A DNA stretch of 64,000 nt from Clostridium estertheticum subsp. estertheticum (GCF_001877035.1 NZ_CP015756.1:2285001-2349000), one strand, 5' to 3'. Positions 8,597 through 18,089 are shown, counted from the first letter of the stretch. Program-made: numbers and translations. The notes: generated by a model from the letters alone, not told the origin.

Positions 8597-9340
8597 ATGA
8601 GTTTACCAATAGCACTTCAATTATATAGTATTAAAGATGAAACAGAAAAAAATTTTTCTCGTGCATTAAAGAAAGTAGCTCAAATAGGGTATAGCGGGGT
8701 AGAATTTGCTGGATATGGTGGATTATCAAGTTCAAAACTTAAGGCATTACTTGAAGATTTAGGTCTTAAAGTTTGTGGAAGTCATGTAAGTTTAGATGAA
8801 TTAACAAATAACATTGATAAAGTTATAGAATATAGCTTAGAAATTGGTAATCCTTATCTAATATGTCCTTATGCTACATATAAAAATAGAGAGGATTATG
8901 AGAAGATGGCAGAAACACTTAATGTTTTATCCATAAAGTGCAGTGAAAAGGGAATACTTCTAGGTTATCATAATCATGGACATGAATTTCAAAAGTTTAA
9001 CGGAGAATATGGATTAGATATTATATATAAAGAAAGTAATGCTAAACTAGTAAAAGCGGAAATAGATACTTATTGGGTAAAATATGCAGGGCTCGACCCA
9101 GTTGAATATATAAAAAAACATGCAGGTCGCTGTGATCTTATTCATATAAAAGATATGGAACTAATAGATGGAGAAAAACGTTCAACTGAAGTTGGAAATG
9201 GAATTATGGATATTAAATCTATAATAATGGAATCTGAAAAACAAGGGGCTAAATGGCTTATTCTTGAACAGGAATTTTTTAATAAACCAACTCTCGAAAG
9301 TGTAGAAATAGGATTTAATAATTTAAAAAAATTAATATAA
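8597..9340 (+). CDS. Sugar phosphate isomerase/epimerase family TIM-barrel (AP endonuclease 2-like), 247 aa
   Basis: The xylose-isomerase-like TIM barrel is recognised from its opening (IALQLYSIKDE) and its metal-ligand pattern: the YHNHGHEF segment at 124-131, EID at 155-157, HIKD at 183-186 and the C-terminal LEQE at 223-226. In this family Glu/Asp/His/Glu ligands bind a divalent metal used to isomerise, epimerise or dehydrate keto sugars and inosose (IolE and IolI belong here). It follows the first Gfo enzyme by 22 bases. Together they look like consecutive steps on an oxidised sugar; the precise reaction is not assignable from sequence. Confidence 0.85.
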   Translation: MSLPIALQLYSIKDETEKNFSRALKKVAQIGYSGVEFAGYGGLSSSKLKALLEDLGLKVCGSHVSLDELTNNIDKVIEYSLEIGNPYLICPYATYKNREDYEKMAETLNVLSIKCSEKGILLGYHNHGHEFQKFNGEYGLDIIYKESNAKLVKAEIDTYWVKYAGLDPVEYIKKHAGRCDLIHIKDMELIDGEKRSTEVGNGIMDIKSIIMESEKQGAKWLILEQEFFNKPTLESVEIGFNNLKKLI

Positions 9341-9365
9341 AAAAATGAACAGGATGGTGTTTAAT

Positions 9366-10289
9366 ATGTATATAGGATTATTAACTGGTTGCCTTGGTGG
9401 TATGCCACTAAAGGAAAAGGCAAAGTGGGCAAGTGAACATGGGTTTAAAGCCTTAGAACTTTCTTGTTGGCCAAGGACTAATAGCCGTGATTACTCAGGA
9501 AGTGAGATAGATGTAGCTAATTTCACAAAGAGTGAAGCGGAAGAAATAAAATTATATTTCAAAGAATATGGGCTTACAATATCTTCAATTGCTTATTATG
9601 ATAATAATTTAGATAGAGATCCAAAAAAAAGAAAATCCATAAACAATCATTTTAAAAAATGTGTTGATGCAGCTATGTTATTAGGCGTTTCATCTGTTGG
9701 AACATTTGTTGGAAAAAACATAGATAAATCGTTAGAGGAAAATTTTGATGAGTTTGAGGTGGTTTTTAAAGAGTTGGTTAAATATGCGGAAGATAAGGGC
9801 ATAAAGGTAGTAATTGAAAATTGTCAAATGAAGGGATGGCAAGAAAAAGGAGTACCAGGAACTATTTCATTTACACCAGAACTATGGAGAGAAATGTTTA
9901 GAAGGGTACCAAATAAGAACTTTGGATTAAATTATGATCCCTCCCATTTACATGCAATGCTGATTGACTATATAACTCCAGTAAAGGAATTTAAGAATCG
10001 AATATTCCATGTACATGCAAAGGATGCTGAAGTGTTTGAAGATAAATTAAAAACTTATGGAGTATTTGATAAACAATTAAATGTTTGTAATGAAGACTTT
10101 GGATATTGGAGATACAGAATGCCTGGATTAGGAGACATTAATTGGGGAAAGTTAATTAATGAACTAAAAGAAATTGGATATGACGGCGTAGTAAGTATAG
10201 AACATGAGGACCCTCTTTATGAAGGTAGTGAAGGAAAGGTTAAAGAAGGACTACAACTGGGAATAGATTATCTTGAAAAATTAATATAG
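9366..10289 (+). CDS. Sugar phosphate isomerase/epimerase family TIM-barrel, 307 aa
   Basis: This is a second, longer TIM-barrel epimerase-like protein, only distantly similar to its upstream neighbour. Visible metal-ligand segments are VVIENCQMKGW near 160, NYDPSHLH near 196, VHAKDAE near 222 and SIEHEDP near 278. The ATG at 9366 is preferred to the in-frame ATG at 9345 because AGGATGG lies 9 bases before it and the family start is MYIGLLTG. A pair of dissimilar epimerases between two Gfo dehydrogenases recalls inositol and 3-keto-glycoside degradation loci, but no specific pathway can be claimed. Confidence 0.85.
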   Translation: MYIGLLTGCLGGMPLKEKAKWASEHGFKALELSCWPRTNSRDYSGSEIDVANFTKSEAEEIKLYFKEYGLTISSIAYYDNNLDRDPKKRKSINNHFKKCVDAAMLLGVSSVGTFVGKNIDKSLEENFDEFEVVFKELVKYAEDKGIKVVIENCQMKGWQEKGVPGTISFTPELWREMFRRVPNKNFGLNYDPSHLHAMLIDYITPVKEFKNRIFHVHAKDAEVFEDKLKTYGVFDKQLNVCNEDFGYWRYRMPGLGDINWGKLINELKEIGYDGVVSIEHEDPLYEGSEGKVKEGLQLGIDYLEKLI

Positions 10290-10310
10290 TATTATTTAGG
10301 AGATGTTGAT

Positions 10311-11345
10311 ATGAAAATATTAAAAGTAGCTATTATTGGATGTGGGAATATATTTCCTATGCATGCTCAATCTATAAAAGATGTTGAAAATGCAGAAATT
10401 GTTGCAGTTTGCGATATTAAAGAGGATAGGGCAAAGGAAAAAGCTGATCAATACAATTGTAATTATTATATTGACTATAAGGATATGCTTTCAAAGAAAG
10501 ATATTGATGTAGTGCATATATGTCTTCCACATTTCCTTCATGCACAGGTGGCAATTTATGCTTCTAAACTTGGAAAACATATATTAACTGAAAAACCTAT
10601 GTCTATAAAACTCTCAGATGCAGAGGCTATGGTTAAAACTGCTAAAGAAAATAATGTTACACTTGGAGTTATATTTCAAAATAGATATAATCCTGGCTCG
10701 AGACTTATAAAAGAAACATTGGAATCAGGAGAACTTGGTGAGATACTAGGAGGAAAACTTGAAGTCACATGGAAACGAACAGATGAATACTATGGCAATA
10801 GTGACTGGAAAGGAACATGGGACATGGAAGGTGGAGGAGTCATAATAGATCAAGCTATTCACACTATGGACCTTATGAGATGGTTTGTGGGTAGTGACAT
10901 CGATTATATAGATGCAAATATAAGCAATAGAGCGCATAAAATTATTCAGGTTGAGGATTCTGCAGAAGGGGTTATTAAATACAAAAACGGAGTAGTAACT
11001 GCGTTTCATGCCATTAATTATTATACTTATGATGCACCTGTAAAACTTGAGATTCATTGTGAAAAAGGTATGGTTAATATGGTGGGAGATAGATCTGATA
11101 TAAAATTTATCGATGGTAGAGAGTTAATTGCAGATAATAACCCGAATGATACTTTTGATTATGGAAATGGAGCAAAGGGATACTGGGGAACAAGTCATAC
11201 AAAACAGATAAAAAATTATTACGCATCTATTAGTGCTGGGTTACAACCTGATATAACAGGTGATGATGCAATAAAAACTCAAAAAATGATATGTGCAATA
11301 TATGAATCTGGTAGAAAAAGAGTTAGAATTAGTTGTAATAAATAA
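10311..11345 (+). CDS. Gfo/Idh/MocA-family oxidoreductase (second of two)
   Basis: The Rossmann motif GCGNIF is at residues 10-15 and the TEKPMS signature places the conserved lysine at 95. The C-terminal domain has GGGVIIDQAIHTMDL near residues 174-188. It is 21 bases downstream of the second epimerase and is clearly a different subfamily from the first Gfo enzyme of the operon, so the pathway likely has two separate oxidation or reduction steps on related substrates. AGGAGATG serves as the ribosome site. Confidence 0.88.
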   Translation: MKILKVAIIGCGNIFPMHAQSIKDVENAEIVAVCDIKEDRAKEKADQYNCNYYIDYKDMLSKKDIDVVHICLPHFLHAQVAIYASKLGKHILTEKPMSIKLSDAEAMVKTAKENNVTLGVIFQNRYNPGSRLIKETLESGELGEILGGKLEVTWKRTDEYYGNSDWKGTWDMEGGGVIIDQAIHTMDLMRWFVGSDIDYIDANISNRAHKIIQVEDSAEGVIKYKNGVVTAFHAINYYTYDAPVKLEIHCEKGMVNMVGDRSDIKFIDGRELIADNNPNDTFDYGNGAKGYWGTSHTKQIKNYYASISAGLQPDITGDDAIKTQKMICAIYESGRKRVRISCNK

Positions 11346-11396
11346 ATTCTTAAAGCATAGAAATCTTGGAATATTTAATAAACGTAGGAGGGAATT

Positions 11397-12266
11397 ATGC
11401 GGGGTAGTTTTGAAAAAACAGTACTCGAACCGGATTTTCCATTTAGATTATTTTTAAATGATGGCTTTGAAAGCACACCTCATCACTGGCATGAAGATAT
11501 TGAAATCATTTATCTTGTAGAAGGCAGTGTGAAAGTAGGCGTAGGTAATGATTTATATCACCTTAAAAGGAGAGATATTTTAATAATAGGTCCTGGTGAG
11601 GTGCATTTCTTTTTAAAAGAAATGCAAACCAGCAATAGGGCAGTAATCCAGTTTAGAATGTCTATTTATGATGCGTTTCTTTCTGGATCAAAGGATATTA
11701 GAACTATAAGACCAATGTTTACTCATTCTAAATATCTTACCCCCAGCACTGAAGTTCATATCCTCATGGAAAAACAAATTCAGCAACTTATTAATGAAAA
11801 TACTGCTGCGAAAGAAGGTTATAAGCTTATTATGAAAGCTAGACTTTACGACTTGGCTGGTATATTAATTAGATACATGCCTAAATGTGAGTATTCAGCT
11901 GAAGCTGAAAGTCGTCAAATAGAGAAACTTCAAAAGCTAGATAAGGTGTTTCAATATGTAGATAAATACTATCAAACAAATATTAACTTAGAGGAAATTT
12001 CAAAGGTTGCTGGATTCAGTCTATATTATTTCACAAGATTTTTCAAGGAAAACACAGGCGTTACATTTGTTGATTATTTAAATAATTTTAGAATAACTAA
12101 AGCAGAATGGCATCTTATGGAGGAAAATGACTCCATTACAGAAGTTGCATATAAGTCAGGTTTCAATAGCATTAAAACTTTTAATCGAGTATTTAAAAAG
12201 TTAAAAGGTTGCGCCCCAATGCAATATAGGAAAGGTATTAAATCATCTCCTTGGTCGCTGCAATAG
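11397..12266 (+). CDS. AraC-family transcriptional regulator (cupin sensor + HTH)
   Basis: The N-terminal cupin-like sensor (HHWHEDIEIIYLVEGSVKV, then RRDILIIGPGEVHFF) covers about residues 20-110. The C-terminal double helix-turn-helix is at about 180-280, with NINLEEISKVAGFSLYYFTRFFKE and then ITEVAYKSGFNSIKTFNRVFKK. It ends the Gfo/epimerase operon, 51 bases after the second Gfo gene, and probably controls that operon in response to its sugar. AGGAGGG precedes the ATG. The tail KSSPWSLQ, after the expected end (MQYRKG), is encoded by a 24-nt sequence that recurs exactly as one arm of the hairpin at 18429-18475, so the natural 3' end may have been altered. Confidence 0.88.
   Translation: MRGSFEKTVLEPDFPFRLFLNDGFESTPHHWHEDIEIIYLVEGSVKVGVGNDLYHLKRRDILIIGPGEVHFFLKEMQTSNRAVIQFRMSIYDAFLSGSKDIRTIRPMFTHSKYLTPSTEVHILMEKQIQQLINENTAAKEGYKLIMKARLYDLAGILIRYMPKCEYSAEAESRQIEKLQKLDKVFQYVDKYYQTNINLEEISKVAGFSLYYFTRFFKENTGVTFVDYLNNFRITKAEWHLMEENDSITEVAYKSGFNSIKTFNRVFKKLKGCAPMQYRKGIKSSPWSLQ
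12240..12263 (+). repeat. 24-nt copy of a hairpin arm found again at 18430-18453
   Basis: These 24 bases are identical to positions 18430-18453 (one arm plus loop of a strong hairpin). Here they form the last codons of the AraC gene. The partner arm is not present downstream, so no hairpin forms at this copy. Confidence 0.85.
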
Positions 12267-12392
12267 TTATTTGCACCTTAAAAATTTATTAACAATTGGT
12301 AATATAATAAAAAATGCACTTGAATTTATTGTAAGCAATTATCAATTATGGTAAACTTAATTAAGTTAATATAAATTTGGGGGAGAGTTTAC

Positions 12393-13325
12393 ATGTTTTT
12401 TGCAGCAGATCAAAGTGTATTAAGTATAATGATAATGATTATAATAGGATATTTTTTAGCATATAAAAAATTGATTGATGAAAAGGCAATTAGTTTGATA
12501 ACTACTATTGTTATAAACATTTCACTACCAATGATGATGCTTAATACAATTGTAAGTAATTTTACGAAAAAGATGCTTATAGATGACTCAAGAGGTTTAA
12601 TAGTCCCTTTTCTAACAATAGGTTGTTGTTTTATTATTGCAAAGTTGTTTTCAAAAATTGTAAAAGTGAAAAATAACAGACGTGGACTATTTGTATCTAT
12701 GTTCTTTAATTCAAACACTATATTTATGGGACTTCCAGTCAATTTGGCGTTATTTGGAGAAAAAAGTGTGCCTTATGTGCTACTATATTATATTGCAAAT
12801 ACCACATTTTTTTGGACTTTAGGTGTATATGAAATAACTAAAGATGGAAATAAGAAAACTTTAAACTTTTTTTCAATGGAAATTATAAAAAAAATATTGT
12901 CGCCACCTTTAATTGGTTTTATAGTTGGAATACTTCTAGTTTTATTAAATATTAAATTGCCATTATTTATTATGGATACAAGCAAAAGCTTAGGGAGTAT
13001 TACAACACCATTATCCATGTTTTTTATTGGTGCATCCATATATTTAGTAGATTTAAAGTCAGTAAAATTTACTTTAGATATAGTGTGGGTATTAATCGGA
13101 AGATTTGTAATATCTCCAATACTTGTAATCCTAATAGCACCAGTATTTCATATACCGCATCTTATGGAGTCAGTTTTTGTTATACAGGCTGCTATGCCAG
13201 TTATGGCAAATTCAGCTATAATTGCTAGGGCTTATAATTCTGATTATGATTTTGCCTCATTAATGATAGCAATTTCAACGGTAGGTACTCTTATTGTTAT
13301 ACCAATTTTAATGGCTTTATTATAG
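12393..13325 (+). CDS. AEC-family (auxin efflux carrier-like) transporter
   Basis: A 310-residue integral membrane protein with about ten hydrophobic segments in two halves, typical of the AEC/BART family (malonate, malate, lactate and other organic acids). A conserved family feature is the central MFFNSNTIFMGLPV stretch near residues 105-118. It lies 126 bases after the AraC gene on the same strand, with its own GGGGGAGAG ribosome site, so it may be co-regulated with the operon or be independent. Its substrate is unknown, though an organic acid is likely from the family. Only 17 bases separate it from the convergent deacetylase gene and I see no terminator there. Confidence 0.85.
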   Translation: MFFAADQSVLSIMIMIIIGYFLAYKKLIDEKAISLITTIVINISLPMMMLNTIVSNFTKKMLIDDSRGLIVPFLTIGCCFIIAKLFSKIVKVKNNRRGLFVSMFFNSNTIFMGLPVNLALFGEKSVPYVLLYYIANTTFFWTLGVYEITKDGNKKTLNFFSMEIIKKILSPPLIGFIVGILLVLLNIKLPLFIMDTSKSLGSITTPLSMFFIGASIYLVDLKSVKFTLDIVWVLIGRFVISPILVILIAPVFHIPHLMESVFVIQAAMPVMANSAIIARAYNSDYDFASLMIAISTVGTLIVIPILMALL

Positions 13326-13342
13326 CATATAATTAATTCAAT

Positions 13343-14194
13343 TTAGGAAGTTAATTTTACTTTGAATTCTTCAAGACTAAAGTTTGAATTAACAAAAATT
13401 CTACCTAATGAATAAATGTTGTCGCTTTTATCAATTAATCCAAATTCAGTTGAAAAGGCTAATTTATAACCTGATTGTTTTGCAGCTTTTATAGTGTTAG
13501 GTGTGTATCCTCCATAAGGATATGCTATGTAATCTATTTTCTTATTTAATATTTTTTCTAATTTGATTTTTGAGGTTTTCATAGTATTTAAATTATCTAC
13601 ATAAGATATTTGATCTAAGTGTTCATGAGACGAGGTATGACTTTCTATTCTTATATTATTTGAATCCATTAATTTTATTTCGGCGGAAGTTAAATAATCT
13701 TTTTCATGATCAATAGTATTAGTAATTACAAATATAGTAGCTTTTAGTTTGAATTTTTTTAAAATAGGATATGCATTAGTATAGTTGTCTTTGTAGCCAT
13801 CATCAAAAGTTATAACTATGGGTTTACTAGGTAAATCTTTACCTGTTTTCATATAGCTATAAAGCTCATCTAATGTTAATGTTGTATAATTATTATCTTT
13901 TAGGTATTTCATTTGATTTCTGAATTTTTCTTTAGGGACCCTTAGTATATTTTCTTTTTCATAACTAATAGAATGATACATTAAGATTGGTATTTTTTTA
14001 TTTTCTAAAGAATCAACAGATTTATGTATAAAAACAGTTTTTACACTAGTTGCTTTAAGTGTTTTTGTTGTATTAATTGTAGTTGTACTATTTTTTTCTT
14101 TATGTATAACTAAACTAGAATACTTATAGAGTAGACCTGTAAAGCCTATTAATATAGCAATTGTAATAATTAAAAGTCCTTTATGTAATCTCAT
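13343..14194 (-). CDS. Membrane-anchored polysaccharide deacetylase (CE4)
   Basis: An N-terminal hydrophobic segment (about residues 8-28) anchors or exports the protein. The NodB-homology domain follows: PILMYHS near 70, the metal-binding TFDDGY near 129, the SHTSSHEHL metal motif near 184 and AYPYGGY near 224. These are the CE4 motifs for N-deacetylation of peptidoglycan or another amino-sugar polymer outside the membrane. The gene lies downstream of the MBOAT/SGNH pair on the same strand but beyond a strong hairpin (14267-14308), so it is probably a separate transcript. A GGGGG ribosome site precedes the ATG. Confidence 0.88.
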   Translation of the reverse strand: MRLHKGLLIITIAILIGFTGLLYKYSSLVIHKEKNSTTTINTTKTLKATSVKTVFIHKSVDSLENKKIPILMYHSISYEKENILRVPKEKFRNQMKYLKDNNYTTLTLDELYSYMKTGKDLPSKPIVITFDDGYKDNYTNAYPILKKFKLKATIFVITNTIDHEKDYLTSAEIKLMDSNNIRIESHTSSHEHLDQISYVDNLNTMKTSKIKLEKILNKKIDYIAYPYGGYTPNTIKAAKQSGYKLAFSTEFGLIDKSDNIYSLGRIFVNSNFSLEEFKVKLTS

Positions 14195-14266
14195 AATACC
14201 CCCATTTTATATTTGTTTTTAATATAAGTATGGTAGAAATAATAGAATAATATACGCTTATTTCAA

Positions 14267-14308
14267 AATAAAAAGGAAAACCTAAGAAACGTGGTTTTCC
14301 TTTTTATT
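14267..14308 (-). terminator. Terminator after the SGNH/MBOAT operon
   Basis: Two perfectly complementary 16-base arms (14267-14282 and 14293-14308) are separated by a 10-base loop, with A/T-rich ends that give a U-run. It lies just past the stop of the SGNH gene and would end the minus-strand operon. Confidence 0.8.
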
Positions 14309-14334
14309 TATATGACAAGTACAAAATTCATTAG

Positions 14335-15789
14335 TTATCTTTTAATAACACTCGTGGAATCTAAATAGATAGTATCTATAATTTTTTTTAGTGATTTATC
14401 ATATACCATAATATTTAATCCAGCGTGTTTATTTAGATTTTCAACCCCATTTAAAACTATACTTGGTATTTTTTCATCAACGCTTTGTGTGGTGATTTTG
14501 AAATTAGTCCCTTTATTTAAAGAAAAATCCTTAGATAGTTTAGCACTACTAAGTGTTTCTGATTGTATTTTATTATCATTAATAATCGCAAGGTAATTAG
14601 AACCAACACTATTTTTCGTAAAAGTTTTTAATCCTAATAATGTTAATGAATTTTTTAAAATTTCATTTTTTGAAATGTCCTCATTTGTGCTAGCAACTAT
14701 AATATAATTTTTATTTTTTATTAATGGAATATAGTTTTTAATATTTGTTTCATTAGTAATATCTATAGCCTTTTCAGAGCGAGAATAAAGAACATAATCA
14801 GAATTCCATTCCTTATAGGTTTCATCATTACGATGATCTGTTAATTTATAATTTGTTTTTAAATATTTGCCTAAGTTTAATGTAACTTTATTAGAACCAA
14901 AAATATTTAAGTGACCAATGTTTCCCATATCCTTTTTAAAATCGAATCCTAGTTCGGTTGTAAGTTTATTATAATTAATAAATGGAATATTATTTGCTTT
15001 TGAAATTTCTGCCACCTTATTAAACATCTTAGCAGGCTCAGCCGTCCAAACTTTTGACCCGGATGTTTGGCTGTAATCATGTGGTGCATTTGTGAAAATC
15101 AATTTGAAATTTTCTTTTTTAGATAAAGTTATAATTTTCTTCAAATATTCTTCTGTTTTAGGTGGAAGATCTACGGTTTCTGTAGTTAAAAAATTTGAAT
15201 CATTTTCTTTACCATACACATCGTGACTAGCATTAAATCCTTTTGTATAATAAGTCTCATCCGTATCAAAGTTAAAATCTGTATCCGTTAGTTCTTTCCA
15301 ACGATCATGATATTTGAAAATCGGGAAAAAATAATTGAGCCACTGATCCATTGGTGTGGTGTTAAGAATAGCTTGCACTTTATTTACAGAAAACCTAACG
15401 TTATCTAAAGCAGTTCTTATATAACCCTCATCACCAAATTTATCAGTTGAACCTAAATAATATAAATCTACTACTACAATTGGATCCTTATGTTTTTTCA
15501 AAACTTCTTTTAATAAATAGTAGGTTACATCTATTGGTTGGCCTCCAGTAGAATAGTCAAAGCTAGTTATTCCAAACTGTTTCCATAATATGTTAGGATT
15601 TATTAAAGCATCCATATGGCTTGAACCTAATAATACAACATCAAATGAATCTCCTGTATTACTATATAAACCTTGTGTGAGTTTAGCGCGATGATTTGTT
15701 TTTATAATAAAAATGGAATTAAGGGTTATAATAAAGAGCAATAATATAATTACAAAACTAATTCCTTTTAAAAATGACTTCTTAAACAT
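14335..15789 (-). CDS. SGNH-hydrolase-like exported protein of an acyl-transfer system
   Basis: One N-terminal membrane segment (about residues 8-30) is followed by a large extracellular domain. GSSHMDALI near residue 55 is the block I nucleophile region (Gly-x-Ser), and NIGHLNIFGS near residue 308 carries the conserved His near the end of the SGNH-like fold, as in DltD/AlgX/AlgJ-type partners of MBOAT proteins. The C-terminal 150 residues are not recognised. It follows the MBOAT gene by 11 bases with an AGGAGG site, so the two products probably act together to move acyl (often acetyl) groups onto a cell-surface polymer. The target polymer cannot be named. Confidence 0.75.
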   Translation of the reverse strand: MFKKSFLKGISFVIILLLFIITLNSIFIIKTNHRAKLTQGLYSNTGDSFDVVLLGSSHMDALINPNILWKQFGITSFDYSTGGQPIDVTYYLLKEVLKKHKDPIVVVDLYYLGSTDKFGDEGYIRTALDNVRFSVNKVQAILNTTPMDQWLNYFFPIFKYHDRWKELTDTDFNFDTDETYYTKGFNASHDVYGKENDSNFLTTETVDLPPKTEEYLKKIITLSKKENFKLIFTNAPHDYSQTSGSKVWTAEPAKMFNKVAEISKANNIPFINYNKLTTELGFDFKKDMGNIGHLNIFGSNKVTLNLGKYLKTNYKLTDHRNDETYKEWNSDYVLYSRSEKAIDITNETNIKNYIPLIKNKNYIIVASTNEDISKNEILKNSLTLLGLKTFTKNSVGSNYLAIINDNKIQSETLSSAKLSKDFSLNKGTNFKITTQSVDEKIPSIVLNGVENLNKHAGLNIMVYDKSLKKIIDTIYLDSTSVIKR

Positions 15790-15800
15790 GAAAAATCCTC

Positions 15801-17291
15801 CTAGAATTGAGAATAGATAAACTGCTGCATGCTATATCCAGGACCATACAACCCAAAGATTAGAATGACTACAGCGGCACCTACATATATTGCCCATCTA
15901 AACATTATGTTTTGTTTTGCTAAACTAGTTCGTAAATCTTTTGTTCTCCGTAATATATCTACTGTTAGAACTAAAATTATACCAACAAGTGCAATAAAAA
16001 AATCTTTTGAATCTAATCCCAGTTCAAAAATAGAACCATTAATAAGTACCCAAGGATTAAAATAAAAAATATTTTTAATTATTGTTATAGCAGTTGATAA
16101 TGAACTAGCTTTAAAAAATATCCAAGCAAAATTCACAAGCATAAAGGTTATAAATACTTGAAAAAATTTGAAACTAAATACGTCTGTTTTAATTTTAAAA
16201 GTTTTTACTATCTTTTTTCGCAAGGGTTTAGTAAAATTCGCAACTATCTGATAAAGTCCGTGAAGTCCACCCCAAATAATAAAATTAAAGGTAGCCCCAT
16301 GCCATAAACCACTTACTATGAAGACAATCATAATATTATAATTAGCCCTAAAATTGCCACGTCTATTTCCGCCTAGTGGAAAATACAAATAGTCTTTAAA
16401 CCAACTAGTGAGTGATATGTGCCAACGGCTCCAAAATTCTTTTATTGATCTTGACAAATAAGGTTGGTGAAAATTATTAGTCACCTTAAAGCCTAAGACC
16501 TCCACAGCTCCTCTTGCTATATCTGAATACGACATAAAATCACAATAAATTTGAAAACTGAAAAACAATGTAGCTGTAAAAGTTGTAAAACCTTTATAGT
16601 GATTAGGGTTATTGTATACAGTATTAACAAGTACTGCTAATCTATCTGATACTACTATTTTTATGAAGACACCCCATAACATTAGTAATAGACCGTTTTT
16701 AACTCTATCATAATTAAAATTATGCTTCTCATCAAATTGATGTAACATGTTTTTAGACTTCTCAATAGGACCTGCAACTACTTGAGGGAAGAATGATACA
16801 AACAGAGCATATTTTCCTATGTTTTTCTCAGCTAGAACATCATTTCTATAAACATCTACAGTATAGCTAAGGGCTTGAAGGGTATAGAATGATATTCCCA
16901 GTGGCAGTAAATAGTCAAAAGATGGTGCATGATTTGAGATGCTAAATGCATGTAATAAATGTGATAAACTCTCATTAAAAAAATTGTAATATTTGAACAA
17001 AAATAAGATACCCAAATTACTAGAAAAACTTGCAAAAACCCATAATTTTTTAAATTGAATAGATTTTCTTTCATTGCTTATCTTATTTGCTTTTTCAATT
17101 AGTAAACCACTTAAATATGTGATGATAGTCGATGTAGCTATTAATATTGCATATTTAGGATTTAAGACCATATAAAAGAAATAACTGCATATTAGCAGCC
17201 AAACCCATCGAAGTTTATGCGGGATTACATAATATAAAACAGAAACAATCATAAAAAACATTAAAAATTTTATTGAAGTAAATTGCATCAT
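15801..17291 (-). CDS. MBOAT-family membrane O-acyltransferase (AlgI/PatA/DltB-like)
   Basis: A polytopic membrane protein (496 residues, about 11 segments). Family marks are EFWSRWHISLTSWFKDYLYFP near residues 286-306, followed by PLGGNRRG, and the catalytic-type His in SGLWHGATFNF near 328-338. MBOAT proteins of this branch pass acyl groups across the membrane to a secreted SGNH partner; the next gene encodes such a partner. The start is set at 17291 because GAAGG precedes that ATG pair; an upstream in-frame start at 17312 lacks a site. It likely modifies exopolysaccharide, teichoic acid or peptidoglycan. Confidence 0.88.
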   Translation of the reverse strand: MMQFTSIKFLMFFMIVSVLYYVIPHKLRWVWLLICSYFFYMVLNPKYAILIATSTIITYLSGLLIEKANKISNERKSIQFKKLWVFASFSSNLGILFLFKYYNFFNESLSHLLHAFSISNHAPSFDYLLPLGISFYTLQALSYTVDVYRNDVLAEKNIGKYALFVSFFPQVVAGPIEKSKNMLHQFDEKHNFNYDRVKNGLLLMLWGVFIKIVVSDRLAVLVNTVYNNPNHYKGFTTFTATLFFSFQIYCDFMSYSDIARGAVEVLGFKVTNNFHQPYLSRSIKEFWSRWHISLTSWFKDYLYFPLGGNRRGNFRANYNIMIVFIVSGLWHGATFNFIIWGGLHGLYQIVANFTKPLRKKIVKTFKIKTDVFSFKFFQVFITFMLVNFAWIFFKASSLSTAITIIKNIFYFNPWVLINGSIFELGLDSKDFFIALVGIILVLTVDILRRTKDLRTSLAKQNIMFRWAIYVGAAVVILIFGLYGPGYSMQQFIYSQF

Positions 17292-17426
17292 ATACCTTCT
17301 TTCCATTATCAAACGACAATTATAGACATAAATCTACAAATTATATCTAATAAATGTATTATAACAGATTATGTATTCTAACTACAAGTGTATTATAATA
17401 ACAAATAATAAAAAGAATTATAAATA

Positions 17427-17457
17427 AAAAAAGTGCGGAAATATTTTGCACTTTTTT
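17427..17457 (-). terminator. Terminator of the DsrE-like gene
   Basis: A 10-base stem (AAAAAAGTGC paired with GCACTTTTTT) starts at the end of the DsrE-like gene and gives a U-run on the minus strand. Confidence 0.7.
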
Positions 17458-17932
17458 ATATAAATAATTGTATATCGGACTCAATAGCATCCTTTAAATA
17501 ATCTTTTGCTTCAATAACTTCAAGTTCAGGAATAAGTTCTTCTTTTTTCAATCCCATAACTTCCATTGATAATTTACATCCATAGAACTTAACACCTTTT
17601 TTTACGGCACCTTCTAAAAATTTTGAAAGAGTTGGTGTGCCATCTTCTTTCATCATAACCTCAAGCATTTTTTTTCCGAAACCACTGAAGTTCATATTAG
17701 ATAGTGGTAATTCTTCTGGACCTTTTGGAGTCATTGCACCCATAAGTTTTTCTAATGAAGACTTACCACCGTTTATAATTTTATCAGGGTCCCTTAACAA
17801 AAGTAGACCCCAGAAAGCAAAAAACATAGATACTTCCATTCCTAATTCCTTAGCTGAGTTTGCCAATATTAATCCAGCTAAAGCTTTGTCATATTCTCCA
17901 CTAAACATTATTAGACTTAGCTTTTTATCCAT
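17456..17932 (-). CDS. DsrE/DsrF-like family protein
   Basis: A 158-residue protein of the DsrE/DsrF/DrsH-like superfamily. It opens with SLIMFSGEYDKALAGLILANSA, then MEVSMFFAFWGLLLL, and has a conserved-type cysteine in FYGCKLSMEVMGL near residue 117, a pattern of the clostridial peroxiredoxin-like DsrE group. Relatives are linked to sulfur-relay or persulfide chemistry, but many are uncharacterised. It is monocistronic, with GAGGTG before the ATG and a terminator at its end. The exact role is unknown. Confidence 0.82.
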   Translation of the reverse strand: MDKKLSLIMFSGEYDKALAGLILANSAKELGMEVSMFFAFWGLLLLRDPDKIINGGKSSLEKLMGAMTPKGPEELPLSNMNFSGFGKKMLEVMMKEDGTPTLSKFLEGAVKKGVKFYGCKLSMEVMGLKKEELIPELEVIEAKDYLKDAIESDIQLFI

Positions 17933-18089
17933 TATATCACCTCATTTTTATGTAGCTTGTGTATATGTCACCTTATTTATTCAGAATAAGTTAAATAAAG
18001 ACATTTAGTTTAAAAAGGATTTTTTTTTAATATTGGGAAACAATATAATAAATGTTTAAGAAATATTAATTATATTTAGGAGGCTTATT

